Below are positions 16,194 to 27,612 of a stretch of 64,000 bases of DNA, in pieces. The notes under the pieces were generated by a model. That model was not told where the DNA came from. It saw only the letters and a program-made list of their open reading frames with translations, and made no database searches. Position 1 is the stretch's first letter, and the number at the start of each line of letters is the position of its first letter. This stretch comes from Dakarella massiliensis (GTDB lineage Bacteria; Pseudomonadota; Gammaproteobacteria; Burkholderiales; Burkholderiaceae_F). A program made the position numbers and the translations under genes. The stretch covers positions 744,001-808,000 of the forward strand of contig NZ_CVTY01000007.1 in the NCBI RefSeq assembly GCF_001182045.1. The letters are read 5' to 3'.

Positions 16194-18161
16194 GTGAAGC
16201 GCATGCTATTTAACGCGACGCAGGCGGAAGAAACCCGCGTTGCGATCGTAGACGGACAGAAGCTCGTCGATATTGATATCGAGACCGCAGGTCACGAGCA
16301 GCATAAGTCCAACATCTATAAGGGCATCATCACCCGCATCGAGCCGTCGCTTGAAGCGTGCTTCGTCGACTACGGCGAAGAGCGCCACGGCTTCCTCCCC
16401 TTCAAGGAAGTTTCCCGCAGCTACTTCAATAAGGACGTGGACGTTCATACGTGCACGATCCGCGAGGCGCTGCGCGAAGGCCAGGAAATTCTCGTCCAGG
16501 TGGAGAAGGAAGAACGCGGCAACAAGGGCGCCGCCCTCACGACCTTTATTTCGCTCGCCGGACGCTACCTCGTCCTGATGCCGAATAACCCCCGCGGAGG
16601 CGGAGTTTCCCGCCGTATCGAAGGGGAAGAGCGCCAGGAACTGCGTCACCTGATCGAAGAGCTGAAGCTCCCGCAGGGAATGTCGGTTATCGCCCGCACG
16701 GCCGGTATCGGCCGCACGATCGAGGAGCTGCAGTGGGATCTCGACTACCTCCTGAAGCTCTGGAACGCGATCTGCGACGCGGCGACGCCTGAATACGAAC
16801 TCGTCCGCGACGAAAACGGCCACCGCACGGTGTCCTATGTGACGGACCCCGTGGTGAACGGTCAGAAGCTCCGCCGCGTGAACCCGGCCCCCTTCCTCAT
16901 CGTTGAGGAAAGCGCCCTCGTGATCCGTGCGATCCGCGACTACTTCCAGCCCGAGGTCGGTGAGATTCTCGTCGACACGGATGAAATCTATGACCAGGCC
17001 CGTCAGTTCATGCTGAACGTGATGCCGGACATGGTGGGCCGCGTGAAGCGTTACCGCGAGGAGACCCCGCTCTTCTCCCGATTCCAGATCGAGCACCAGA
17101 TTGAGACCGCGTACTCCCGCACCGTGACGCTGCCGTCCGGCGGCGCGATCGTGATCGACCACACCGAGGCGCTCGTCGCGATCGACGTGAACTCGGCCCG
17201 CGCGACCCGCGGCGCTGATATTGAGGAAACCGCCTTCCGCACGAACTGCGAAGCGGCGGACGAAATCGCCCGCCAGATGCGTCTGCGCGACCTGGGCGGT
17301 CTCGTCGTGATCGACTTCATCGATATGGAAGACGCCCGCAACCAGCGCGCGATCGAGCTCCGCATGAAGGACGCCCTGAAGGACGACCGCGCCCGTGTGC
17401 AGATGGCGAAGATCAGCCGCTTCGGCCTGATGGAGCTCTCCCGCCAGAGACTCCGCCCGGCGCTTTCCGAAGGCCACCACATCACCTGCCCGCGCTGCAA
17501 CGGCCTTGGCGTCATCCGTGACACCGAGAGCTCCGCGCTCCAGGTTCTCCGCATCATCCAGGAAGAAGCCACGAAGGACGGTACCGGCGCGATTCACGCT
17601 CAGGTTCCGGTCGATGTCGCGACGTACCTCCTGAACGAGAAGCGCACCGAAATCGCGAAGATCGAACAGCGTAACCGCATCCCGGTCATCCTGATCCCGA
17701 ACACCGTGCTCGAGACCCCGCACTACCACATCGAACGCATCCGCGCGAATGACGAACGGATGGAGGACGATGTCGCGAGCTACAAGCGCGCTGAGGATAT
17801 CCAGCCGGTGTCGACTGACCCGTACGCTCTGAAGTCTGACGAAAACAAGCCCGCCCGCCCGAAGCAGGTCCCCGTGATCAAGAACATCACGCGTGACACG
17901 CCGGCGCCGGCTCATGTTGACCGTAAGAAGGAAGAGGAGAAGAAGGAAGCGCCGGCCGCTAAGGCTGAGGCTGCCGCTCCGAAGGCCGCTCCCGCGCAGA
18001 CTCAGGCTCCGAAGAAGGGATTCTTCGCGCGCCTGATGGATATCCTCCTTGGCTCGAACGAACCGAAGGCTGAGACCGCCGCGCTGAAGGCGGAAGCCGC
18101 CGCAGCTGCCGCTCCCGCGGCCGCCGCGAAGCCCGAAGCGAAGAAGGATGGAAGCCGGTGA
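16194..18161 (+). CDS. rne: Ribonuclease E, N-terminal catalytic part (frame ends early)
   Basis: Essential 5'-end-sensing endoribonuclease that matures rRNA and tRNA and starts mRNA decay. The GTG start gives MKRMLFNATQ, matching RNase E, with AGGAG about 7 nt upstream. An S1 domain is at about 38-120. The catalytic aspartates are Asp331 (AIDVNSARATRG) and Asp374 (VIDFIDM), and the zinc-link cysteines Cys432 and Cys435 are in CPRCNG. An amphipathic helix (KKGFFARLMDILLGS, residues 607-621) corresponds to the membrane-targeting segment of E. coli RNase E. The frame then runs through Ala/Pro/Lys-rich linker and stops at codon 656. The expected arginine-rich scaffold continues at once in the +1 frame, so the gene is split or frameshifted. 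Confidence 0.93.
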   Translation: MKRMLFNATQAEETRVAIVDGQKLVDIDIETAGHEQHKSNIYKGIITRIEPSLEACFVDYGEERHGFLPFKEVSRSYFNKDVDVHTCTIREALREGQEILVQVEKEERGNKGAALTTFISLAGRYLVLMPNNPRGGGVSRRIEGEERQELRHLIEELKLPQGMSVIARTAGIGRTIEELQWDLDYLLKLWNAICDAATPEYELVRDENGHRTVSYVTDPVVNGQKLRRVNPAPFLIVEESALVIRAIRDYFQPEVGEILVDTDEIYDQARQFMLNVMPDMVGRVKRYREETPLFSRFQIEHQIETAYSRTVTLPSGGAIVIDHTEALVAIDVNSARATRGADIEETAFRTNCEAADEIARQMRLRDLGGLVVIDFIDMEDARNQRAIELRMKDALKDDRARVQMAKISRFGLMELSRQRLRPALSEGHHITCPRCNGLGVIRDTESSALQVLRIIQEEATKDGTGAIHAQVPVDVATYLLNEKRTEIAKIEQRNRIPVILIPNTVLETPHYHIERIRANDERMEDDVASYKRAEDIQPVSTDPYALKSDENKPARPKQVPVIKNITRDTPAPAHVDRKKEEEKKEAPAAKAEAAAPKAAPAQTQAPKKGFFARLMDILLGSNEPKAETAALKAEAAAAAAPAAAAKPEAKKDGSR

Positions 18162-19287
18162 CCACGAGTCCGCACCGGCCGCCGAGCGCCGCGCGAAGGC
18201 CGCTGCCGCTGAAACGACGGAGAACCGCCGCAGACGGAGCCGCCGCCGTCATTCGGAAGAGTCCGAAGGACAGGTGAACGCTCAGGCTCAGCAGCAGGCA
18301 TCTGAAGAAAAGAAACAGCAGCAGACCGCTGCCCCGGCTCAGACCGCCCAGACCCCGGCTCCTGCCGCTCAGGACGCCCAGTCTCAGCAGCCCGCTCAGG
18401 AGCAGCAGAACGAAGGCCGTCGCCGCCGCCGTCATCACTCCCACCGCACGCGCGAGGAGGATCAGCAGACGCAGCAGGCCGCCGTTCAGAACGCGGCTCC
18501 GGCTGAGGATGTGACGGAACGCGAGGTGCGCGAGTTTGAGACCCGCGCGGCGAAGCTTGCCGTTGCCCCGGCGACATCCGGCGAAAGCGTTTCCGACGTG
18601 AAGCCGATCGTCGCCGCTGTCGCTCAGGCGGTCGACGCCACTCCCGCTCACGAGGCTCCGAAGGACGAGAAGGAAGGCGGAACCCGTTCCCGCCGCAGCC
18701 GTAACCGCCGCCGCGGCGGAAAGTCGGGCGCTGAGCGCGCCGCGGACACCGTGAAGACGGAAACGACGGCCGCAGCTGAAGCCGCGGCCCCCGCCATTGC
18801 CGCCATCGCTCCTGCCGTAGCTGAAGCCGTTACCGCGGCTCCGGCCCCGGAAGTGAAGGCAGAACCCGCCGCTCCGGTCGCTGAGGCTCCCGCCGCTCCC
18901 ACCGCGGAACCTGAAAAAAAGTCTCCGGCCGAAGCCGAAACTGCGGTACAGTCTGAACCCGTAGAAAGCGCTCCGGAAGCTGTGCCGGCCGCATCCGAAA
19001 TGGTGGAAACCGTGACGGCTGCCCCGGCTGAAGCCGAAACCGCCGCTCCCGCTCCTGCTCCCGAGAAGCCTGAGGCTTCCGTCACCGGAGCCCGGATCGC
19101 GGACGGCGCCACCGGTATCGAGGCTGAACTCGCGTCTCACGGTCTGCAGGTCGTTCACACCCGTCCCGAACTCGTGGGCGAAGTGAGCTACACGCAGCCG
19201 AAGGCGCCGGGACGTCCCCGTCCGGTGCTTCCTCCGGTTGAAGCGGTCGAAATGATCCAGGTCGAGACGAAGAAAGACGCGTCTTAA
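18148..19287 (+). CDS. RNase E C-terminal scaffold region in a separate frame
   Basis: A 379-codon frame beginning with an ATG that overlaps the end of the catalytic frame by 14 nt. It is low-complexity and arginine-rich (RRRRSRRRH near residue 30, RRRRRHHSH near 93, RRSRNRRRGG near 180), with long Ala/Pro/Glu linkers. It ends with a conserved-looking block (GLQVVHTRPELVGEVSY ... VEMIQVETK) like the C-termini of betaproteobacterial RNase E. Joined to the upstream frame it gives about 1030 residues, a normal RNase E length. It has no credible ribosome-binding site, since GAAGAAGG abuts the ATG. It is therefore more likely the tail of one gene interrupted by a one-base shift than an independent gene. 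The frame is open from 18088. Confidence 0.75.
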   Translation: MEAGDHESAPAAERRAKAAAAETTENRRRRSRRRHSEESEGQVNAQAQQQASEEKKQQQTAAPAQTAQTPAPAAQDAQSQQPAQEQQNEGRRRRRHHSHRTREEDQQTQQAAVQNAAPAEDVTEREVREFETRAAKLAVAPATSGESVSDVKPIVAAVAQAVDATPAHEAPKDEKEGGTRSRRSRNRRRGGKSGAERAADTVKTETTAAAEAAAPAIAAIAPAVAEAVTAAPAPEVKAEPAAPVAEAPAAPTAEPEKKSPAEAETAVQSEPVESAPEAVPAASEMVETVTAAPAEAETAAPAPAPEKPEASVTGARIADGATGIEAELASHGLQVVHTRPELVGEVSYTQPKAPGRPRPVLPPVEAVEMIQVETKKDAS

Positions 19288-19324
19288 TCCGATCAGCCCC
19301 GGGATCGGGGCACCGCAATAAAAA

Positions 19325-19365
19325 GGGCGCTGGGGTTTTTAGAAATTCCAGCGCCTTTCCTTTTT
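19325..19365 (+). terminator. Terminator after rne
   Basis: GGCGCTGG (19326-19333) and CCAGCGCC (19348-19355) form the stem, followed by TTTCCTTTTT. It lies 38 bp after the end of the scaffold frame, which supports that frame being the true 3' end of rne. Confidence 0.75.
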
Positions 19366-19396
19366 CTTTCGCTTTCCTTTTTCTCAGGTGAGATAC

Positions 19397-20524
19397 ATGG
19401 CGTCTGAAAACCTAACCGATAACTCCCGCGTGATTCCGATCGTGAGTGAGTCGCTCGAAGCCCTGCCGATTCCGCTGAATGGCGGTATCCGGGAGAAAGA
19501 CGGCTGCTGGGTCGACATGCTCGGGCGGCCTCTGACCGATATCCGTATTTCGGTCACCGATCACTGCAACTTCCGCTGCCGCTACTGTAAGCCGAAGGAG
19601 ATCTGGGATAAGTTTGACGCCTATCTGCCGCATGAGGAACTGCTGAACTTTGAGGAGCTCTACCGGATCTCCCGGATCGCGGTGGAGCATGGTGTCCGGA
19701 AAATCCGCCTCACGGGCGGCGAGCCGCTCCTCAGAAAGCATATTGAGGATCTGATCGCGAAACTCGCGACTCTCAGAACCCCGGACGGGAAAAAGGTCGA
19801 TATCGCGATGACGACCAACGGCTCGATCCTCGCGAAGAAAGCGAAGGGACTGAAAGAGGCGGGGCTTGACCGCCTCACGGTGTCGCTTGACGCGCTCGAC
19901 GAAAAAATCTTCCAGGAGTTTAACGACGTCGGGTTCCCGGCCGCGAAGGTCCTCGAAGGGATTCACGCGGCGCGCGAGGCCGGTTTCAAGCACGTGAAGG
20001 TGAACACCGTTGTAAAGCGCGGCATCAACGAGAATCAGATCGTTCCGCTTCTTGAGCACTTCGCCGGCACCGGGGTCATCGTCCGCTTTATTGAATATAT
20101 GGATGCCGGCACGTCTAACGGCTGGCGGATGAACGAAGTCGTTCCGACAAGCGAAGTGATCCGGATCGTGAGTGAGCGGTTCAAGGTCACTCCCCTCACG
20201 CCGAATTACCTGAGCGAAACCGCGCAGCGCTGGCGTTACGGTGAGGGCGACGATGAGTTTGGCTGCATTTCGTCTGTCACGCGCCCCTTCTGCCGCAACT
20301 GCTCGCGCGCCCGTCTCTCGATTGAAGGCGCGGTGTACCTCTGCCTCTTCGCGGACCGGGGTTTTGATATCCGAACGATGCTCCGCGGCGGCGCGAGCGA
20401 CGAGGAAATCGCCGAGGCGCTCGGCCGCATCTGGACGAACCGCAGCAACCATTATTCGGAACTCCGAATGAACGGAATGCCTCTTCCGGTCAAAAAGGTC
20501 GAAATGAGTTATATCGGCGGCTGA
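19397..20524 (+). CDS. moaA: GTP 3',8-cyclase MoaA
   Basis: Radical SAM enzyme that, with MoaC, converts GTP to the first molybdopterin intermediate. The radical SAM cluster cysteines are Cys57, Cys61 and Cys64 (CNFRCRYC). LTGGEPLLRK binds SAM, a second Fe-S cluster site is in FCRNCSRARL plus a later Cys, and the protein ends in the functional double glycine (SYIGG). Length 375, with about 40 residues before the family core, longer than usual. AGGTGAG precedes the ATG at 19397. It stands alone on the plus strand, apart from moeA, moaD, moaE and mobB on the minus strand; moaC is not in the window. Confidence 0.95.
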   Translation: MASENLTDNSRVIPIVSESLEALPIPLNGGIREKDGCWVDMLGRPLTDIRISVTDHCNFRCRYCKPKEIWDKFDAYLPHEELLNFEELYRISRIAVEHGVRKIRLTGGEPLLRKHIEDLIAKLATLRTPDGKKVDIAMTTNGSILAKKAKGLKEAGLDRLTVSLDALDEKIFQEFNDVGFPAAKVLEGIHAAREAGFKHVKVNTVVKRGINENQIVPLLEHFAGTGVIVRFIEYMDAGTSNGWRMNEVVPTSEVIRIVSERFKVTPLTPNYLSETAQRWRYGEGDDEFGCISSVTRPFCRNCSRARLSIEGAVYLCLFADRGFDIRTMLRGGASDEEIAEALGRIWTNRSNHYSELRMNGMPLPVKKVEMSYIGG

Positions 20525-20626
20525 CGCTCTGTCGTTAGAATAAAGGTTTTGCCACTTGCAGCTCTCTCTCGGAAAATACCGGAAAAAATACTCTGCCCCC
20601 TTCCGTCTGAGACAGAAAGAAAAAAA

Positions 20627-22111
20627 ATGCACTTCAATCCCACAGCGATAACCTTCATCGGCTATCTCGTGCTGATGGTGATGATCGGCTTCTATGCCTG
20701 GCATCACACGAGAAGCTTTGGTGACTACATTCTCGGCGGCCGAAAGCTCGGCGGCCTCGTAACCGCGCTCTCAGTCGGCGCGTCCGACATGAGCGGCTGG
20801 CTCCTGATGGGCGTCCCGGGCGCGGCCTACGTCGCCGGTATCAGCGAGTCCTGGATCGCGATCGGTCTCACGATCGGCGCGTGGCTGAACTGGAAACTCG
20901 TTGCCGCGCGTCTTCGCCTCTACACCGAGGTGTCGCATAACGCGCTCACGCTCCCGGATTACTTCCGGCAGCGTTTCGAAGACAAGTCACACTGGCTCGC
21001 CGTGAGCGCCGCGGCCGTGATTCTCGTTTTCTTCACGATCTACTGCGCCTCCGGCATGGTGGCCGGCGCCCGGCTTTTCGAGAACACGTTCCATCTCCCC
21101 TACTCCACCGCGCTCTGGCTCGGCGCTATCGCGACGATCGCCTACGTCTTTATCGGTGGGTTCCTCGCGGTGTCCTGGACCGATACGATTCAGGCGTCCC
21201 TCATGTGCATCGCGCTTGTGGTGACGCCGATCGCCGTCATGATCGATCTCGGAGGCGCGTCCGCCGCCACGAACCAGGTCGCCGCGATCAACCCGGATAT
21301 GCTGAGCATGATGAACGGTCAGACCACGATCGGCATCATTTCGCTTCTCGCCTGGGGTCTTGGCTACTGCGGTCAGCCGCACATTCTCGTCCGCTTTATG
21401 GCGACGCGTTCGATCCGCGTGATCCCGAATGCCCGCCGCATTTCGATCACCTGGATGATCTTCTGCCTCGCCGGGTCGGTGGCTGCCGGGTTCTTCGGCG
21501 CCGCGTTCTTCGCGGGTCACCCGGATCTCGCCGGTGCCGTGACGGAGAACCACGAACGGGTCTTTATTGAACTCGCGAAGGCGCTCTTCAATCCGTGGAT
21601 CGCCGGTATCCTGATGTCCGCCATTCTCGCGGCCGTGATGTCGACGCTTTCCTGCCAGCTCCTCGTCTGCTCCTCAACGCTCACGGAGGACTTCTACCGC
21701 CGTCTGATTCACCCGAAGGCAAGCAACCGCGAACTGATGATTTTCAGCCGCGGCATGGTGCTTCTCGTTTCCATCATCGCGATCATCATCGCCCGTGACC
21801 CGAACAGCCTCGTGCTGTCGCTCGTCTCCTACGCCTGGGCCGGGTTCGGTGCCTCGTTCGGCCCCGTGATCCTGATCTCCCTCTGGTGGAAGCGCATGAC
21901 CCGTAACGGCGCTCTCGCCGGCATGCTGGTAGGCGCGATCACGGTGCTCGTCTGGCACTACTTCGCGTGGTTCGATCTCTATGAGATCCTCCCGGGCTTC
22001 GCCCTTGGGTCTCTCGCGATCATCGTGGTGAGCCTCCTCGATAAGGCTCCGGAAAAGGAAGTGACGGACGCGTTCAATACCGTGGAACGCCGCCTCGTCG
22101 AAGAGTCCTAA
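20627..22111 (+). CDS. putP: Sodium/proline symporter
   Basis: Inner-membrane Na+-coupled proline importer of the SSS family. The 494-residue translation follows PutP closely: DYILGGRKLGG near the start, SVGASDMSGWLLMGVPGA, GISESWIAIGL, TIYCASGMVAGARLFE, AILAAVMSTLSCQLLVCSS and YAWAGFGASFGPV, with about 13 hydrophobic segments. The ATG at 20627 fits the family N-terminus but has only a purine-rich GAAAGAAA before it. A possible promoter is TTGCCA - 17 bp - GAAAAT in the 100-bp gap after moaA. No putA gene is nearby. Confidence 0.95.
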   Translation: MHFNPTAITFIGYLVLMVMIGFYAWHHTRSFGDYILGGRKLGGLVTALSVGASDMSGWLLMGVPGAAYVAGISESWIAIGLTIGAWLNWKLVAARLRLYTEVSHNALTLPDYFRQRFEDKSHWLAVSAAAVILVFFTIYCASGMVAGARLFENTFHLPYSTALWLGAIATIAYVFIGGFLAVSWTDTIQASLMCIALVVTPIAVMIDLGGASAATNQVAAINPDMLSMMNGQTTIGIISLLAWGLGYCGQPHILVRFMATRSIRVIPNARRISITWMIFCLAGSVAAGFFGAAFFAGHPDLAGAVTENHERVFIELAKALFNPWIAGILMSAILAAVMSTLSCQLLVCSSTLTEDFYRRLIHPKASNRELMIFSRGMVLLVSIIAIIIARDPNSLVLSLVSYAWAGFGASFGPVILISLWWKRMTRNGALAGMLVGAITVLVWHYFAWFDLYEILPGFALGSLAIIVVSLLDKAPEKEVTDAFNTVERRLVEES

Positions 22112-22132
22112 AAGTTTCTTCGCATCAAAGGC

Positions 22133-22178
22133 AAAAAAATCCGGTCATGCAGCGAAAACTGCATGACCGGTATTTTTT
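22133..22178. terminator. Bidirectional terminator between putP and clpB
   Basis: Perfect 12-bp stem CCGGTCATGCAG / CTGCATGACCGG with a 6-nt loop. There is an A-run on the left (22133-22139) and a T-run on the right (22173-22178), so it can end both convergent transcripts. Confidence 0.88.
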
Positions 22179-22228
22179 AGCCTGAAGAACGGTGCCGGCT
22201 GTTTCAACCGACACCCTCCATTTCCCCG

Positions 22229-24841
<2,613 letters not shown>

Positions 24842-24900
24842 AGGTTTATATCTTTCCTTTAGGAATCGCCGGAATTAGGCTTCCGTCGTTCGTAGTTCCT

Positions 24901-24929
24901 ATATGGGGACACAGAAACCGTTTTTCAAG
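24901..24929 (-). promoter_or_regulatory. Sigma-32 (RpoH) heat-shock promoter of clpB
   Basis: On the minus strand CTTGAAA (24929-24923) is followed after exactly 14 bp by CCCCATAT (24908-24901), matching the sigma-32 consensus in both elements and spacing. Transcription would start about 55 nt before the clpB ATG. Confidence 0.9.
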
Positions 24930-24983
24930 GGGGATTCGTTATCAAAAGTAAATTTTTAATCCCTGCGTAATAGGCTGAACCGG

Positions 24984-25022
24984 AAAAAGAAAAACCGCAA
25001 GGGAGCGAATCCCTTGCGGTTT
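24984..25022 (-). terminator. Terminator after moaE
   Basis: Perfect 13-bp stem AAACCGCAAGGGA / TCCCTTGCGGTTT, loop of 5 nt. The minus strand continues into a T-rich run (24984-24990). It ends the hom-to-moaE operon. Confidence 0.88.
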
Positions 25023-25053
25023 CGGAACTTCTTTTTGTATCGCGGAAAAAATC

Positions 25054-25512
25054 CTACTGCCAGCGAGCCTTCGCCTTTTCGTCGCTCTCACGCGCGTCCA
25101 CCCAGCGGCTGCCGGACGGGGTCTCTTCCTTCTTCCAGAAGGGGGCCTCGGTCTTCAGCCAGTCCATGATGTATTCGCACGCCTCGAACGCTTCGCCTCG
25201 GTGCGCGGAGGTGACAAGGCAGAGCACAATCTGATCGCCCACCTCAAGCCGCCCCACGCGGTGGATCACGACGATGTCATCAAGCTCCCAGCGGGCGCGG
25301 GCCTTGTCCGCGATCGCCGTGATCGCGGATTCCGTCATTCCGGGGTAGTGCTCGAGCGTCAGCGCAAAGATATCGTCGCCCTGATTCCGGTTACGGACAA
25401 CGCCCGTAAACGCCACCATGGCGCCGGCTGAGCCGGAGCCCTTCCGCAGCTCCTCCATTTCGCGCGACACGTCGAAATCCTCGTGCCGCACGATCACCTT
25501 CGTGATCCCCAT
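25054..25512 (-). CDS. moaE: Molybdopterin synthase catalytic subunit MoaE
   Basis: Large subunit of molybdopterin synthase; it uses the MoaD thiocarboxylate to add the dithiolene sulfurs. The 152-residue sequence shows AFTGVVRN, LEHYPGMTE, VIHRVGRLEVGD and the catalytic-lysine region WLKTEAPFWKKE. The ATG at 25512 is chosen because GGAGG lies 8 nt upstream, inside the end of moaD, and the family begins here; the frame upstream of it is just the antisense of moaD coding sequence. The 4-nt gap to moaD implies coupled translation, as needed for a 1:1 complex. Confidence 0.95.
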   Translation of the reverse strand: MGITKVIVRHEDFDVSREMEELRKGSGSAGAMVAFTGVVRNRNQGDDIFALTLEHYPGMTESAITAIADKARARWELDDIVVIHRVGRLEVGDQIVLCLVTSAHRGEAFEACEYIMDWLKTEAPFWKKEETPSGSRWVDARESDEKAKARWQ

Positions 25513-25516
25513 AGGA

Positions 25517-25774
25517 CTAGCCTCCGGTGACAGGCGGGAAGAAGGCGACTTCGTCGCCGTCCTTGATCGCCGCGGTTTCATCCGCCATCACCTGGTTCAC
25601 GGAGAAGCGGATGCGCTTCACGCTTTCAAAGCCGCTCTTCCAGGGATCGCCCTGCCCCACGAGGTAATCGCGGAGCGCGCCGACCGTTTCAACTCCGGCG
25701 GGCACTTCAACCGTTTCAGAGGGACGGCCGACCGCGTCGCGGAGATAAGCGAAGTAAAGCACCTTGACTTTCAT
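25517..25774 (-). CDS. moaD: Molybdopterin synthase sulfur carrier subunit MoaD
   Basis: Ubiquitin-fold sulfur carrier, 85 residues, whose C-terminal Gly-Gly (FFPPVTGG) is adenylated and thiocarboxylated. It begins MKVKVLYFAYLRDAVGR with the beta-grasp core, and ends KDGDEVAFFPP as in the family. AGAGGA lies 7 nt before the ATG. It is placed between moeA (91-bp gap) and moaE (4-bp gap) in the hom-thrC-mobB-moeA-moaD-moaE run. Confidence 0.95.
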   Translation of the reverse strand: MKVKVLYFAYLRDAVGRPSETVEVPAGVETVGALRDYLVGQGDPWKSGFESVKRIRFSVNQVMADETAAIKDGDEVAFFPPVTGG

Positions 25775-25865
25775 TTGAGGATCCTCTTTTTTGTTGTATT
25801 AAAGGAGGGAAGAGTTCCGGAACGCTCTGAGGAACTGCTGGGCCGGGAGCCTGAAACGCTCCGCC

Positions 25866-27071
25866 TCAGGCGAGGAACTCTGCCAGTGGATAGTAGTCCA
25901 CGAAATCACCCTGCCGGATGTCCTTCCCGACAGGGACGTCCACGATGCCGTCCGCCTTGGCGCAGGAGGAGAGCACCTGGGAATTCTGGTTCGGGAGGAT
26001 GCAGAGACCTCCCTTGTCGTTACGGTAGACGCGGATAAATTCCTCACGGTCACCGGCCTTCCAGTCGAAGTCCGCGCGGACCGCGATCGGACGGTGGAGA
26101 TCAGCGCGGCCGCCCTGACGGACGCGAAGGAACGGACGCACCATCATGAGGGTTTCGACAAACACGGCAACCGGATTTCCCGGGAGACCGAGGAACGGAA
26201 CGCCGGACACTTCACCGAACGCGAAAGGCTTTCCGGGCTTCACCGCGAGACGCCACATATCAATGTGGCCAAGACGCTCCACCGCGGGCTTGATGTAATC
26301 CTCTTCGCCGACACTCATGCCGCCGGTCGTCACAATGACATCCGTGGAGCGCGCAGCCTTCTGGAACGCTTCGACCGTATCCTCGATCGAATCGCGGACC
26401 GAACCCACGTCGTTCACTTCGCAGCCAAGCGCGTGAAGAAGAGCCCGCAGCTGATAGCGGTTCGAGTTATAGATCGCGCCTTCGCGGAGCGGTTCCCCGG
26501 GGCGCGCGAGTTCGCTTCCGGAGCAGAAAATCGAGACGCGGAGGCGGCCGTAGACGCGGAGGTACGCGCGGCCGGTTGACGCCGCGACGCCGAGGTTCGC
26601 GGGGGTGAGCTTATCGCCCGCGTGCAGAATCGTTTCACCCGCCGGAAAGTCGCTTCCCGCGAGGTGGACGTTCGTTCCCGTCTTCACCGGGGCCTTGAAG
26701 ACCACCGTGCCGTCTTCGTTCTTTTCAACGAGCTCCTGCTGCACGACGGAATCCGCTCCGGGCGGCACCTGAGCGCCCGTGAAAATACGGGCCGCGGTGC
26801 CGGCTTCAAGCTGCGTACCGACGGAACCCGCGGGGATCCGCTGCGACACGGGGAGCGTCACCGGATGCTCCGGGGAGGCAGCTGCGAGGTCCGAAGCGCG
26901 GACCGCATAGCCATCCATCTGGGAGTTATCCGCCGGCGGCACGTTCACCGGTGAAATGATGTCTTCCGCAAGCACCCGGCCCTCGGCGTAAAGCGTCGGA
27001 ATGGTTTCAGTCCTTCCGATCGGGGTGACTTTGGAGAGCAGGTTCTGCAGCGCTTCACGGTAGGAAATCAT
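25866..27071 (-). CDS. moeA: Molybdopterin molybdenumtransferase MoeA
   Basis: Inserts molybdate into adenylated molybdopterin to make molybdenum cofactor. Family motifs over 401 residues are PPADNSQMDGYAVR, RIFTGAQVPPGAD, IYNSNRYQL, TTGGMSVGEEDY and GLPGNPVAVF, with a C-terminal domain IV after about residue 325. It lies 7 nt after mobB on the minus strand, so the two are cotranscribed. Which molybdoenzymes use the cofactor cannot be told from this window. Confidence 0.96.
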   Translation of the reverse strand: MISYREALQNLLSKVTPIGRTETIPTLYAEGRVLAEDIISPVNVPPADNSQMDGYAVRASDLAAASPEHPVTLPVSQRIPAGSVGTQLEAGTAARIFTGAQVPPGADSVVQQELVEKNEDGTVVFKAPVKTGTNVHLAGSDFPAGETILHAGDKLTPANLGVAASTGRAYLRVYGRLRVSIFCSGSELARPGEPLREGAIYNSNRYQLRALLHALGCEVNDVGSVRDSIEDTVEAFQKAARSTDVIVTTGGMSVGEEDYIKPAVERLGHIDMWRLAVKPGKPFAFGEVSGVPFLGLPGNPVAVFVETLMMVRPFLRVRQGGRADLHRPIAVRADFDWKAGDREEFIRVYRNDKGGLCILPNQNSQVLSSCAKADGIVDVPVGKDIRQGDFVDYYPLAEFLA

Positions 27072-27078
27072 TTCCCGG

Positions 27079-27606
27079 TTACTCCTTAACGTTATCTTTC
27101 TCTTTCATCCAGCTGTCCCGCAGGCTCACGATGAAGTCCGCCACCTGCCGGGGTTCGTTGAGGTTCAGCCACGACATTCCGGGCGGAATTCCTTCCGGAG
27201 TGTCAGAGGCCACCGCAACAATATCACCTCTCTTCGTCCAGAGCGGGGCTTCTTTATGAGGCCCCCTCGAGACTTCGATACGGGGAAAGTCGCCGTCATC
27301 CTTGAATCCTTCGAGCAGCACGAAATCCACCGGCTTCATCGCGCGGAGAATCTCGCTCAAGGGCTTTCGTCCCTCAGGCGTCTCCTCCATCAGCGCCCAG
27401 CGGTCAGGCGTCCTGAGGATCACCTGCTCGGCGCCCGACACCCGGTACCGGTACGTATCCTTCCCGGGGGTATCGAGATCCACCTGATGATGCGCGTCTT
27501 TCACGCAGGAGACACTGTAGCCGAGTGCCCGGAGACACTCAACCACCTTTTCGTTGAGGGTGGTCTTCCCGCTTCCGGAGTATCCCGTGATGCCGAAGAG
27601 AAACAA
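27079..27606 (-). CDS. mobB: Molybdopterin-guanine dinucleotide biosynthesis adapter MobB
   Basis: P-loop GTP-binding accessory protein that helps MobA attach GMP to molybdopterin. Walker A GYSGSGKTT is at residues 8-16, then VKDAHHQVDLDTPGKDT and LLEGFK, all diagnostic of MobB. The protein has 175 residues. It sits between thrC (6-nt gap) and moeA (7-nt gap). Its presence implies that at least one enzyme here uses the dinucleotide (bis-MGD) cofactor. MobA is not in the window. Confidence 0.94.
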   Translation of the reverse strand: MFLFGITGYSGSGKTTLNEKVVECLRALGYSVSCVKDAHHQVDLDTPGKDTYRYRVSGAEQVILRTPDRWALMEETPEGRKPLSEILRAMKPVDFVLLEGFKDDGDFPRIEVSRGPHKEAPLWTKRGDIVAVASDTPEGIPPGMSWLNLNEPRQVADFIVSLRDSWMKEKDNVKE

Positions 27607-27612
27607 TTTTGA

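Noticed and set aside
16206..17915. Long open frame on the minus strand opposite rne
   Set aside because: It mirrors the GC-biased third codon positions of rne, has no family similarity, and lies wholly within an unmistakable catalytic domain on the other strand.
18120..18165. Programmed ribosomal frameshift site in rne
   Set aside because: No slippery heptamer, no stimulatory Shine-Dalgarno at the right distance and no clear downstream pseudoknot; a +1 programmed shift is not supported beyond the fact of the frame change.
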